Part shown: piece after piece, positions 35,036 through 44,135 of the stretch
Layout: each line of letters begins with the position of its first letter
Numbering within the stretch: the first letter of the stretch is position 1
Source of the DNA: Bacteroidota bacterium
GTDB taxonomy: Bacteria > Bacteroidota > Bacteroidia > Chitinophagales > Chitinophagaceae
Length of the DNA stretch: 64,000 bases
Assembly (NCBI GenBank): GCA_018267915.1
Contig: JAFDXN010000012.1
Location: 79,706-143,705 of the forward strand
Direction: 5' to 3'
The notes under the pieces: generated by a model
Database searches by the model: none
Told to the model about the DNA's origin: nothing
What the model saw: only the letters and a program-made list of their open reading frames with translations
Program-made: the position numbers and the translations under genes

Positions 35036-36042
35036 GCGGTTTCCGTCTTCATTTTAAGCTTTGCTCCCGGCAGGAACCATTCGGCCGCCAGCAGCACAAA
35101 AGCAGCGGCGAGGAAATACTGAAAATAACTGGTGAAATCTGTGAACACTACTGACCCAAGGCTTTTTTGCTCCATGCCGGCCATCGCATCTACAAGCTTT
35201 TCTGCCGCATCATCCGTGTTGCGCAGCAGGGTATAAGTGCCATGCCCTGTTGCTGCCAGCGACTTCAATTCGTCTTCATTTAACTTGCTCACCACCGGCG
35301 CTCCGTTCTCATCCAGTTTTACCGATTTAGTATCAGGGTCATATAACGTTGTTCCCTGTGGCGAACCAATTCCAATTGTATGTATCGTCACACCGGCTTC
35401 AGCAGCTTCCTTTGCTTTGGCCAGCGCCTGCTCGTCATGGTCTTCCCCGTCCGATATAATAACCAGCGACTTGTACTTGCGCTCTTTCTGTGAGAACGAT
35501 TGCATGGCCATATCGATAGCGTCGCCTATCACGGTTCCCTGCGTCGGTATCAGCCCGGTGTTCACATTGTTCAGCATCATCTTCAGCGCGCTGTAGTCTA
35601 TGGTCAGCGGCACTTGTAGATAGGCGCGCCCGGCGAACACGATAAGCCCCGCCCTGTCGTTCTGCATCTTATCAGTCATGCGCATGATGAACTGCTTGGC
35701 TTTGGTCAGCCGGTCGGGCTCCACATCACGTGCCAGCATACTTTTGCTCAGGTCCAGAGCTATCATCACGTCGACACCTTTGCGCTGCACCTTTTCCGTT
35801 TTGTCGCCTGTTTGCAGGTTAGCCCAGCCAATGGCCAGCAACAGGAACGCCACGCAGAGCAAAATAAACTTCAACGTGATCCGGCCTGCTATCACACCCC
35901 TTATCTGTTCAGATACGAGATCGATATCGCCCAGCTTTTTGATCTTGCTTTTACGCCAGTAAATAAGCCATATGAACAACACCACGAAAACCGGTATTGC
36001 TGCAAGGGCAAAGAGATGAGATATGTGCTGAAAGCGAAGCAT
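35032..36042 (-). CDS. batB: VWA-domain membrane protein (BatB-like)
   Basis: A 336-residue protein. Two N-terminal helices (about 9-29 and 57-75) are followed by a von Willebrand A domain with the metal site VMIALDLSKSM (DxSxS) and ISDGEDHDEQA, and then a C-terminal helix (about 308-325). This is the layout of BatA/BatB proteins, linked to aerotolerance and to MoxR ATPases. The gene is first in its operon here. A moxR gene lies 12 kb away at 48197 rather than next to it. Confidence 0.85.
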   Translation of the reverse strand: MLRFQHISHLFALAAIPVFVVLFIWLIYWRKSKIKKLGDIDLVSEQIRGVIAGRITLKFILLCVAFLLLAIGWANLQTGDKTEKVQRKGVDVMIALDLSKSMLARDVEPDRLTKAKQFIMRMTDKMQNDRAGLIVFAGRAYLQVPLTIDYSALKMMLNNVNTGLIPTQGTVIGDAIDMAMQSFSQKERKYKSLVIISDGEDHDEQALAKAKEAAEAGVTIHTIGIGSPQGTTLYDPDTKSVKLDENGAPVVSKLNEDELKSLAATGHGTYTLLRNTDDAAEKLVDAMAGMEQKSLGSVVFTDFTSYFQYFLAAAFVLLAAEWFLPGAKLKMKTETA

Positions 36043-36215
36043 CTTAATGCAACCGCAAATTTAATTGCGGGGCAATTTATTTGTTTATCACCAATAGTTT
36101 TTTTCTTTTTTTTAACAGGCAAATTAGCAAAGCTTTTAGCTTTAATATTTTCTCATATAATTAGCCATTTCAGAAAATCCATGCTATCTTAGTTCTCTTC
36201 AACATAACAGAGGAA

Positions 36216-37247
36216 ATGTCCAACCGCAGAAATTTTCTAAAGCTTTCCATGCTTGGCGCTGCCGCAACACTTACAGGAGAAAAAGTCTTAGCCAGATCCG
36301 AAGAAGAGTACGACACAGTAACGGATAATCCCATCGTTATCTCAACGTGGAACTTTGGCCTTGATGCCAATAAGGCAGCATGGAAGGTATTGAAGAGCGG
36401 AGGCACCGCACTCGATGCCGTAGAGGCGGGCGTCAGGATACCCGAAGCAGATCCGCGCGTTAACAGCGTAGGCTACGGTGGCGCCCCCGATCGCGACGGT
36501 CATGTGACGCTCGATGCCTGCATAATGGACCATAAATACCGCTGCGGTTCTGTAATGGCCATAGAGCATATCATGCATCCCATTTCCGTCGCACGACTTG
36601 TGATGGAAAAGACACCGCATATTGTATTAGCCGGTGAGGGCGCATTACAGTTCGCGCTCGAGAACGGCTTTAAGAAAGAAAATATGCTGCACCCCGAGGC
36701 AGAAAAAGCCTGGAAGGAATGGTTGAAAAAGGCTGAATACAACCCGGTAATGAACGCCGAGAACAAGGGCTACCATAAAAAGAAAGACCCTATGCCCGGC
36801 AGCAAAACCAATCACGATACCATCGGTATGCTGGCTATGGATGCGCGCGGCAACCTGAGCGGCGCCTGCACTACAAGCGGCCTGGCTTATAAAATGCGGG
36901 GCCGCGTAGGTGACTCACCCATCATCGGCGCAGGTCTTTACGTTGATAATGAGGTCGGCGCAGCTACTTCTACCGGCGTGGGCGAGGAGGTGATACGCAT
37001 CGCAGGCTCGCATCTCGTTGTGGAGCTCATGCGCCAGGGTTATAGTCCCGAAAAAGCCTGCAAAAAAGCTGTTGAACGCATCATAAAGTGCAACCCGGAA
37101 GTGGCTAAAAAAGCGCAGGTCTGTTTCCTGGCTATGAATAAGCATGGCGAACACGGCGGTTACGCACTACACCCCGGCTTCGTATACGCCCTAAGGGACA
37201 AGAATACAGAGGAAATGATGCAGCCTAAACACATTTACCAGGAATAA
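36216..37247 (+). CDS. Glycosylasparaginase (N-terminal nucleophile hydrolase)
   Basis: A 343-residue enzyme with a twin-arginine-like signal (SNRRNFLKLSMLGAAATL). The precursor cleaves itself between D201 and T202 in KTNHDTIGMLAMD, and the freed Thr cuts the GlcNAc-Asn bond of glycopeptides. GACTTSGLAYKMRGRVGDSP (substrate binding) and VGAATSTGVGEEVIR complete the family pattern. Export suggests work on glycopeptides in the periplasm. It is followed by cutC one base later. Confidence 0.92.
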   Translation: MSNRRNFLKLSMLGAAATLTGEKVLARSEEEYDTVTDNPIVISTWNFGLDANKAAWKVLKSGGTALDAVEAGVRIPEADPRVNSVGYGGAPDRDGHVTLDACIMDHKYRCGSVMAIEHIMHPISVARLVMEKTPHIVLAGEGALQFALENGFKKENMLHPEAEKAWKEWLKKAEYNPVMNAENKGYHKKKDPMPGSKTNHDTIGMLAMDARGNLSGACTTSGLAYKMRGRVGDSPIIGAGLYVDNEVGAATSTGVGEEVIRIAGSHLVVELMRQGYSPEKACKKAVERIIKCNPEVAKKAQVCFLAMNKHGEHGGYALHPGFVYALRDKNTEEMMQPKHIYQE

Positions 37248-37248
37248 C

Positions 37249-37929
37249 ATGCAGCCCTATTTGCTCGAAGTATGTGCTTACAATGCCGCCTCCTGCATCA
37301 TAGCGGAGGAGGCGGGCGCTGATCGCATAGAGCTTTGTGCCGATGCCTCTGTAGGTGGTACCACCCCTTCCGTCGAAACCATAAAAGAGGTAAAGGAAAA
37401 AGTACGCATACCCGTCTACGCTATGGTGCGCCCGCGAGGAGGCGATTTCTTCTATAATGATGAGGAGATCGCAACCATCAAGCGCGATATAGCCACTTGC
37501 TGGTCGCTGGGTTGTGAAGGGATAGCCACCGGCGCAGCCACAGCCGATGGTAGAATAGACACGGAGCTTTTAAAACGCATCGTCGACTGGGCCTACCCCA
37601 TGAGGGTCACCTGTCACCGGGTATTCGATCGTACGCCCGATCCATTCAGGGCCCTTGAAGATATCATCAGTTGCGGCTGCGAGCGCATCCTCACCTCCGG
37701 CCAGCAAAACACTGCTATAGAAGGCGAAGGCTTGATCGCTCAATTGGTCGAGGCGGCTGGCGGCCGTATCATCATTATGCCCGGCAGTGGTGTCCGTTCA
37801 TCGAACATCAGCGAGCTTGTCTCAGCCACGAACGCACGCGAATTTCATAGCTCTGCACGCATAGCCGGCAGCGAAATGGCTGACGAACAAGATCTTCGCA
37901 ATACGATTTCCATACTCAAAAGCCTTTAA
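37249..37929 (+). CDS. cutC: CutC-family protein
   Basis: A 226-residue TIM-barrel protein: LLEVCAYNAASCIIAEEAGADRIELC, VYAMVRPRGGDFFYN and CHRVFDRTPDP. The family was linked to copper tolerance, but a direct role is doubtful and no metal site is sure. Its ATG comes one base after the stop of the glycosylasparaginase gene, so it is coupled to it. The length is near that of the shorter family members. Confidence 0.93.
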   Translation: MQPYLLEVCAYNAASCIIAEEAGADRIELCADASVGGTTPSVETIKEVKEKVRIPVYAMVRPRGGDFFYNDEEIATIKRDIATCWSLGCEGIATGAATADGRIDTELLKRIVDWAYPMRVTCHRVFDRTPDPFRALEDIISCGCERILTSGQQNTAIEGEGLIAQLVEAAGGRIIIMPGSGVRSSNISELVSATNAREFHSSARIAGSEMADEQDLRNTISILKSL

Positions 37930-37936
37930 AACGACC

Positions 37937-37957
37937 GTCCCGCCACATGGGCGGGAC
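37937..37957 (+). terminator. Hairpin between cutC and the T9SS cargo gene
   Basis: A perfect 8-base GC-rich stem (GTCCCGCC / GGCGGGAC) with a 5-base loop lies between convergent genes. There is no T run, so it may stop transcription weakly or only protect the RNA end. Confidence 0.5.
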
Positions 37958-37996
37958 AGCGTATTCCATTCGAAGTGGTATATATAGAGGCAGGCT

Positions 37997-39268
37997 TTAC
38001 TTAGTTACCTTGAATATTGCATTACCTACTGTAGTATTCAGGTTCAGCATGTACACACCCTTGGTTAAAGAAGCAACAGGAACCGTTACGGTCTCCCCTT
38101 CAGCAAATTGCTGAGTGAAGATTACAGAGCCGTTCATTGCGGTAAGTGTTACAGTCTTTGCACCACCAATATTTGCGATACCGGTTACACTGATCTTATC
38201 CGAAGCAGGGTTAGGGAACACGCTTGCATTTTGCAATGCCGCAGGCATATTAGCAATCGCTGTTGCCGTGATATAGTGGCCTTCAAATAGATGGCTGTGC
38301 TCCTGAAACTCGATATTAGCCACAGATGGGTGTGTATTGTCCAGTGTCACCAGCAGCGCAGGGTTACTCTTACCCATTACGTCGCCAAACAGTTTATATG
38401 TGCCAAGAGGCAGATTGCTGAAACTGAAGTGCCCGGACGCATCAGAATAAGTATAGGCAACGGCCTGGTTGCTGGCCGTAGTCAATATTAATATTCTGTG
38501 ATTCAGCGGGTCGCCCACAGCTGTAGATTTATTAGCTCCCTGCGCCACATTGCCGGCTATGAAGCCTGGACCGCCGGGGTTCACACCCGCTATCAGCTGT
38601 ATGTTCACTGCTGTCACCGGCAGCGGATTAGGCAGGGCGCTTGCACCATACCACACCAGTGATGAAGTGTAATAAGTAGGCAGATAGTTCGCGTAGTTGG
38701 CATTGGCGGGGAGCAAAGCGGCTTTCACCATCAGTTGCGGGGCATAAAAGTTAGGAATACTAAAGCTGTAATAGCCCACACTGTCCGTAACGGTACTATC
38801 GATCGCAACCAAAGTCGTGTCCGAAGTAAGCGAATCCACCTGCATTTCGATAAGATATACTTCAGCATCGGCCTCACCTGTTGTCGGGTTGCCGGCGGTG
38901 ATGGTTCCATGTATATCTGTGGCGGCTGCCTGCGCGGCGCATATCGTAAAGTTGTGAGTAATTGCAGGTACAGCGTACATCACGGTATCATCTATAAGGC
39001 TGTTATTACAGTCAAACAGCTGGATATGCACTGTTGTGCCGATCGCTGGTGCGCCTGTCGCAAACGACACCGTATAGTTGCCATTGGTATCTGTGTAGTC
39101 TTGCCCCCAGTAGATCTGCTGGTTCGGGAAGGAGTCTGTCGACACGTAAACAAGTTTGCTGGCTACAGGTTGGCTGTTAACGTCCTGAACATTGCCGCTT
39201 ACGGTCCATTGGCCGAATGCAGCAGAGCACAGTAACATCAAGACAGCAAAAAAGGAAATTTTTCTCAT
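37997..39268 (-). CDS. Secreted protein with T9SS C-terminal sorting domain
   Basis: A 423-residue protein. Its signal peptide (MRKISFFAVLMLLCSAAFGQ) is followed by several beta-sandwich segments of the carboxypeptidase-regulatory/CNA-B kind, such as QWTVSGNVQDVNSQPVASKL and GHFSFSNLPLGTYKLFGDV. It ends with a type A T9SS domain (ASVFPNPASDKISV..., GVYMLNLNTTVGNAIFKVTK). It is therefore exported and released or anchored at the cell surface. The real function is unknown. A small hairpin (39279-39292) lies in its leader. Confidence 0.87.
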   Translation of the reverse strand: MRKISFFAVLMLLCSAAFGQWTVSGNVQDVNSQPVASKLVYVSTDSFPNQQIYWGQDYTDTNGNYTVSFATGAPAIGTTVHIQLFDCNNSLIDDTVMYAVPAITHNFTICAAQAAATDIHGTITAGNPTTGEADAEVYLIEMQVDSLTSDTTLVAIDSTVTDSVGYYSFSIPNFYAPQLMVKAALLPANANYANYLPTYYTSSLVWYGASALPNPLPVTAVNIQLIAGVNPGGPGFIAGNVAQGANKSTAVGDPLNHRILILTTASNQAVAYTYSDASGHFSFSNLPLGTYKLFGDVMGKSNPALLVTLDNTHPSVANIEFQEHSHLFEGHYITATAIANMPAALQNASVFPNPASDKISVTGIANIGGAKTVTLTAMNGSVIFTQQFAEGETVTVPVASLTKGVYMLNLNTTVGNAIFKVTK

Positions 39269-39365
39269 AATTGTTTTTCGCTTTAATAAGCGTTTGGTTT
39301 TAAACTTTTGTTGTTTTTATTGACGGCAACAGATCCTTTTCTGTTAGTGCCCTTAATGAATATTT

Positions 39366-41732
39366 TTACTTCTTTTTCTTATTGCCTTGCAAAAATTTAT
39401 ATCCTGCACTGATGCGCACGTAGGGCTGCGTGTACACACCCCGTACTTTGTCATTTGGTATATAGTTCATATTGCTCAGGTTTTGCAGCAGCGATACGTC
39501 TATCAGGTACCTGTCCTTAATGGTGTAGTTGACGCCCAGCATATACCCGAAGGTCAGTTTCGACGAAGTAACATTATCATATCCTTTGGTGCTGTACAAC
39601 GCGTAAGCGACGCCTGGATATTGATACAGACTATTTGCATCAGGCATAGCAGGCTCAGGCGCCAGCGTTGAATACTCTTGCCTTACAACAGCATCGCGCG
39701 TATAAGAGTTGACAGTTCTGTCTTCCTGTATCTGCACAATAGATGTATAGTCCAATAGGAACCCTCCAAACACCTGCAGGTTCGGTGTAGCTTTAAAGTT
39801 CAGCAGCAATGGCACTTCCAGCTCCGTATATGCCTTCGTGGCAATATGGTGCCTAACCACGATAGAATCATGGGCCTCTTCATAGTAAAGTGTGCGGCTT
39901 TTCGTAAGCGTCTGTGCAAAGATCGAATCGACTTCATTCACCAGCCTCGGCTGATTGGTCACATTATAATACACATCTGTACTGCCAAGGTTGCTGGTGT
40001 GGTTCATCCTTGCCCACTTGAAAGTTGGTTGTATAGATAAACCGAATCTTCCTTTGGTGTACTCAATATATGGAGATATGACATACTTGTTCGCCGCAAA
40101 ATGCTGGAAACCGATTTCATATCCCGCTTTTATTCCACTTTCGATCAGCAAGGGTTTGGCCATCCTCCTTTCAGTGTTAGATGCAACAGTATTATTATGG
40201 TTATCTGCTAAGCCGGTGCGCTCGCCCGGTTGTTTTGCATTCCAGTTCGCAGCAGCCGCTGCATTGTATCTGTCCGACGCGATGTTGGTCTCATCCAGAT
40301 GCGTAGCGCCGCTCGCTGCACCACCATTCGTGTTTGCATTAGAGGCAGTCGCATTAATATTTGCAGCGTTGCTTGTGGCATTGGCGTTCGCATGGTTTCC
40401 GCTGCCTGCAGCACTTGCAGTTGCCTGGCTGGTGCCGCCTGTGTTGGCATTATTGCTGGCAGCCCCGTTTGCCAGTACACCCTTATTATCCACACTGCCG
40501 ATATTTGCACTGGCAACATTGTTATTGCCATCAGGTATCCTGAAAGGACTGCTTTTTTTCGCCTGGCTGCCTGCAGTTTCCTGGCTCTTCGCTTCGCTGG
40601 TGGCAATATCTGCATTTCCAACCTTGACATGACTGCCATCCTGTGCCTGGCTTGCCGTTTTCTGCTCGCCCTTCACGGTTTTCATGTCGTTCTGTGTGTA
40701 CTCCACTTTAGTGGTCTTTCCTGGGTAGGCGGCAATATTGCCCTTCTTTAGCCTGCTGCTCAGCAGTGGCCCATGGGCAGTGTTCCCCTTATTGTGGGTT
40801 ATAGGGGCTGGCTTATTAGCTACGTTGTTCGGATTATTGCTTTTGTGGCTGCCGCGACCTGAACCTGCCTGCGCCACATTGCTGTTATAATTATTAGCAG
40901 CGCTTTTTACACCATCTGCTTTAGCTGCTTGTCGTCTATTATGAGAAACGCCTATACCACTTGCTGCAATTTGTTGTTGGGCATTGTTATGGTGTTCACC
41001 AGCGGGCGCTGCACTAGCGTTGGTGTTCGCACTAAGTTGGCTATTATTATTATTTGTAGCCATGCCTGCGCCGGCACTTTGCGTCCTTGTATTGGTATTT
41101 ACAGTCGCATTGGCAGCAATATCCGTATGCTGCCCGTTCGCGTTAGTCGGACTGTTTGTATTGTTCTTGTACAGGTTTGCCGGCTGCGTTGCTTTGTTGC
41201 CGCCGCCATTTGCCTGCTTATTTCCGCTTGCATCCTTTGTCTGTCCGTTTGAAGCAATCGCATTATTACCATTCACACTCGCGCTACCGCCCGCCGCATT
41301 TTGACCATTCAGCGATGCCTGTTCTGATGACTGGTCATTATTTGCTTGCGCCTGGGTATTGCTTGCATCCATTGTGCCTTGATGATCGGCATTTGTATTT
41401 CTATTGTCATGGGTCAGGTTGTTAACGGCTACAGCATTGCCGCTCGCAACTTGTTCTGCATCAGGCTGTCCGCTATTCACAGCCATCTGCTTTTCAGTAT
41501 TAAGTTTCAGGTCTTGCGTATTCATCACCTTGCGTCCCACGAATACCATCAGTATCACCACGCCGATAATGATCCCGTATCTCAACCATTTATAGTAGGA
41601 TACTACGCTGCCGGGAGTAGCTGTGCTGTCCAGCTTTTGCTCCAGGTTTTTCCAGGCTGCAGGTGGCGGGGCCTCGCTATGGCCCGCCATCTGCTCGCGG
41701 AAAAAGTCATCAATATGTTTCTGTTCAGGCAT
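39366..41732 (-). CDS. Predicted double-membrane-spanning anti-sigma factor (Dma-type) with Asn/Ala-rich linker
   Basis: A 788-residue protein in four parts. (1) A short cytoplasmic head with the FFREQ and PPPAAWKNLEQKL motifs (residues 5-35). (2) One membrane helix (about 52-66). (3) A low-complexity linker of about 455 residues, made mainly of N, A, G, S, Q and T and lacking predicted folds. (4) A C-terminal beta-barrel (about 524-788) with alternating strands such as YVISPYIEYTKGRFGLSIQP and a last strand PYVRISAGYKF. It lies 4 bases after an ECF sigma gene. This matches the dual-membrane-spanning anti-sigma factors reported in Bacteroides. The linker is long enough to cross the periplasm. 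The function is inferred. Confidence 0.75.
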   Translation of the reverse strand: MPEQKHIDDFFREQMAGHSEAPPPAAWKNLEQKLDSTATPGSVVSYYKWLRYGIIIGVVILMVFVGRKVMNTQDLKLNTEKQMAVNSGQPDAEQVASGNAVAVNNLTHDNRNTNADHQGTMDASNTQAQANNDQSSEQASLNGQNAAGGSASVNGNNAIASNGQTKDASGNKQANGGGNKATQPANLYKNNTNSPTNANGQHTDIAANATVNTNTRTQSAGAGMATNNNNSQLSANTNASAAPAGEHHNNAQQQIAASGIGVSHNRRQAAKADGVKSAANNYNSNVAQAGSGRGSHKSNNPNNVANKPAPITHNKGNTAHGPLLSSRLKKGNIAAYPGKTTKVEYTQNDMKTVKGEQKTASQAQDGSHVKVGNADIATSEAKSQETAGSQAKKSSPFRIPDGNNNVASANIGSVDNKGVLANGAASNNANTGGTSQATASAAGSGNHANANATSNAANINATASNANTNGGAASGATHLDETNIASDRYNAAAAANWNAKQPGERTGLADNHNNTVASNTERRMAKPLLIESGIKAGYEIGFQHFAANKYVISPYIEYTKGRFGLSIQPTFKWARMNHTSNLGSTDVYYNVTNQPRLVNEVDSIFAQTLTKSRTLYYEEAHDSIVVRHHIATKAYTELEVPLLLNFKATPNLQVFGGFLLDYTSIVQIQEDRTVNSYTRDAVVRQEYSTLAPEPAMPDANSLYQYPGVAYALYSTKGYDNVTSSKLTFGYMLGVNYTIKDRYLIDVSLLQNLSNMNYIPNDKVRGVYTQPYVRISAGYKFLQGNKKKK

Positions 41733-41736
41733 CTTA

Positions 41737-42321
41737 TTATTTCGTTAATAAGGTTATTTTTTCTTTCAGGTTTTTCCTTGCCATATTCAGGTACCACCTG
41801 CTATTATTTTCAGTTATGTTTAGCAATGTTCCGATCTCTTTATGCGGCAGGCTCTCGAACACATGCAGGTTGAAAACCGCTTTCTGCATCTCGGGCAAAC
41901 CATGTATCAGTTCCACAAGCTCTTTATAAGCCATCCCTTGCACCGCACCGCTGTCTATATAAGCATTATGGTCCTGCAGTTCACTGCTCACCACTTGCTT
42001 GTCCTTTGCGTATTTCCTGATGTGGTCAGTCACAGTATTGATCGTGATCCTCCGCATCCATCCCTCTATCGACCCTTCAAACGAATACTGCTCGAGCTTC
42101 GTAAATATTTTTAAGAACACATCGTTTAGTATCTCGCATGCGGAATGCTCATTGTATTCATAGCGCCGGATGATCGCATAGATCAGCGGCGAATACTTGT
42201 CATAGAACTTCTTTTGAGCAATACGGCTTTGGGCAATACACTCCTTCACCAGTGTAGTGAGATCTGCCCACTCCCCTGCTTCCCGGTAGGTATTACCCGC
42301 GATATTATACTGCTCTGTCAA
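41737..42321 (-). CDS. ECF RNA polymerase sigma factor
   Basis: A 194-residue sigma-70 family protein. Region 2 covers about residues 25-95 (KKFYDKYSPLIYAIIRRY, FEGSIEGWMRRITINTVTDHIRK) and region 4 about 130-185 (MQKAVFNLHVFESLPHKEIGTLLNI with its helix-turn-helix). The start codon is TTG at 42321, since an in-frame stop lies just upstream and no ATG precedes region 2. It is paired with the transmembrane protein downstream, which probably holds it inactive. Confidence 0.92.
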   Translation of the reverse strand: MTEQYNIAGNTYREAGEWADLTTLVKECIAQSRIAQKKFYDKYSPLIYAIIRRYEYNEHSACEILNDVFLKIFTKLEQYSFEGSIEGWMRRITINTVTDHIRKYAKDKQVVSSELQDHNAYIDSGAVQGMAYKELVELIHGLPEMQKAVFNLHVFESLPHKEIGTLLNITENNSRWYLNMARKNLKEKITLLTK

Positions 42322-42457
42322 AATACGTATTGTATTAATAAATCATAACTTAGGGCACTGGTCCATTGCCATAGACGTACATTATTACCCCTCCGTTAGA
42401 GAAGAAATCAATTTACGAATGTTTAATGTAATCGCATCTAAAAACTGGGTTTCCAGC

Positions 42458-42465
42458 TATATTTG
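42458..42465 (+). promoter_or_regulatory. Possible -7 promoter box
   Basis: TATATTTG fits the TAnnTTTG consensus but lies only 5 bases before the ATG at 42471, and no TTG is found at the right distance. If used, the message would be leaderless. Confidence 0.3.
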
Positions 42466-42470
42466 TATCA

Positions 42471-44135
42471 ATGAATCAAAATCCTAAACTGAAGCCCTGG
42501 CTGATATTTCTGGTATTATGGGCGCTCCTGTTCGTCCTGTACCTCCCCGCGGTCAAGGCTGGTTTCGTTATGGATTTCACAGGCTGGCTCAACCAGGTAA
42601 AAAACTATAGTTTTCAAGAGTATATAAATAGAGACAACTTTCACGTGAAAAGCATGTATCAGCTTTGGCAGCTATTCGTATATGTTTTTTATCATATTTT
42701 CGGTACTAACTTCTGGGCCTGGCATTTGCTCTTTGTTACTTCGCAGGCGCTTGTAAGCTACCTGCTCTACGCATTCTTTCTTAGATTGTTTATAGATTCC
42801 GGCGTCGCCGGCGCATCAACTATTGCCTTGTCCGGTACCATTCTCTACTCCATCTGTCCCCACATTTCCGAGGTTGTAGTATGGGAGCCAACCTACCATT
42901 ATCTGCAGGCCATGGCTTTACTGCTCCTTATCCTTATCTGCATCCGCAACTATTTCAAAACGGCGGCGAGCAAACACATCTGGCTGGCTCTTTTATGCTT
43001 CACCTTGTCACTTTTTTCGCTCGAATACTTTTATATTACCCCTTTATTTGTGCTTTGCCTGGCTTTATATTACCGCAATACGCCAGGCTACGACAAAAAA
43101 TTATTTACACGCATAGGCATTCGCTTTATTGTTCCTTCCATCGCATTGGTCGTTGGTCGCACCCTGCTGTTTAAGCTGCTGTACAACGAATGGATATCAC
43201 GCGTTGGCTCCGGCACCTTGTTCCAGTCTTTCAGCGACTATATCGTAAAACCGCCTCGCTATGTATTTCATATCATTTTCCTCGGCAGGTTTTTCCCGCA
43301 TGAGGTCAGGCAAAAAGTATACAGCTTCTGCAGTTCGCCTATCGGGCTGCTGATATTCTACGGCTTGTTTGTCGCTCTTTGTCTTTTCATACTCGTCCGT
43401 TACAAGTCCTTCAGAAATAAAGGCAAAGCTGCTGTGCTGATATTCCTCTTCACCATCCTGGCCATGCTCATTGTGTTGCCTATGTGGTTCCCCGAGCTCC
43501 AGTTGGTAACAATGGACAGGTATACATACATGCTTTGCGCATTCATATACATGCTCATTGCTTTGTTAGCCAGCTATATTGCGAAACGATCCGTCGCTGT
43601 GGCGGTCGTGGCTTTGATCGGACTGGTCAATCTTCGCTACACGATCCAGGTCAACCGCTATTGGATGAAATCCGCGAGGATCAACAACCATCTGCTCGAT
43701 ACCTATGCCATCGCCGACGACAAGATCACCCTCCTGCTCGATCAACCCGAAAACATGCATGGCGTCCCAATGATACAGGCAACAACCGGCGGAGAGTTCA
43801 AGCTGATGTACAACCTTTTGCGCAACGGTCATATCAATGGCGAAGTGCTGGATATTGTGTCGATGAACATGGAGACGCCTGCCGATGGGGTATTTGCTAC
43901 GGTACTAAACGACAGCACCATAAAGATCACAGCCAACCAATGGGGCACCTGGTGGTGGTTCGATGGTTTCGGAGCGGGCGACCGCGAAAACGAATATTTC
44001 AAGCTGCACGCCCCCGATGCACACTGGTATGAACTGACACTCAAAAAAGATCCTTCAAAATACCGGCTCCTGTACCAGGTTGGCGGCGATTGGAAAACGG
44101 TCGACTGGAGTAAAAAGAACGAAGACCAGCATTAG
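42471..44135 (+). CDS. Multi-pass membrane protein, GT-C glycosyltransferase-like
   Basis: A 554-residue protein with about eleven hydrophobic helices up to residue 395 and a 150-residue soluble end. The first loop (KAGFVMDFTGW) and the helix order resemble GT-C transferases such as TMTC and PMT. The sure DD/DE motif of the family is reduced to one Asp, so activity is open. The C-terminal region has a WGTWWWFDGFGAGDREN segment. No family is named with confidence. It converges on the reductase gene. Confidence 0.6.
   Translation: MNQNPKLKPWLIFLVLWALLFVLYLPAVKAGFVMDFTGWLNQVKNYSFQEYINRDNFHVKSMYQLWQLFVYVFYHIFGTNFWAWHLLFVTSQALVSYLLYAFFLRLFIDSGVAGASTIALSGTILYSICPHISEVVVWEPTYHYLQAMALLLLILICIRNYFKTAASKHIWLALLCFTLSLFSLEYFYITPLFVLCLALYYRNTPGYDKKLFTRIGIRFIVPSIALVVGRTLLFKLLYNEWISRVGSGTLFQSFSDYIVKPPRYVFHIIFLGRFFPHEVRQKVYSFCSSPIGLLIFYGLFVALCLFILVRYKSFRNKGKAAVLIFLFTILAMLIVLPMWFPELQLVTMDRYTYMLCAFIYMLIALLASYIAKRSVAVAVVALIGLVNLRYTIQVNRYWMKSARINNHLLDTYAIADDKITLLLDQPENMHGVPMIQATTGGEFKLMYNLLRNGHINGEVLDIVSMNMETPADGVFATVLNDSTIKITANQWGTWWWFDGFGAGDRENEYFKLHAPDAHWYELTLKKDPSKYRLLYQVGGDWKTVDWSKKNEDQH

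Noticed and set aside
39991..40632. Ala/Leu-rich hydrophobic frames on the plus strand
   Set aside because: They arise as the reverse strand of the low-complexity linker of the 788-residue protein.
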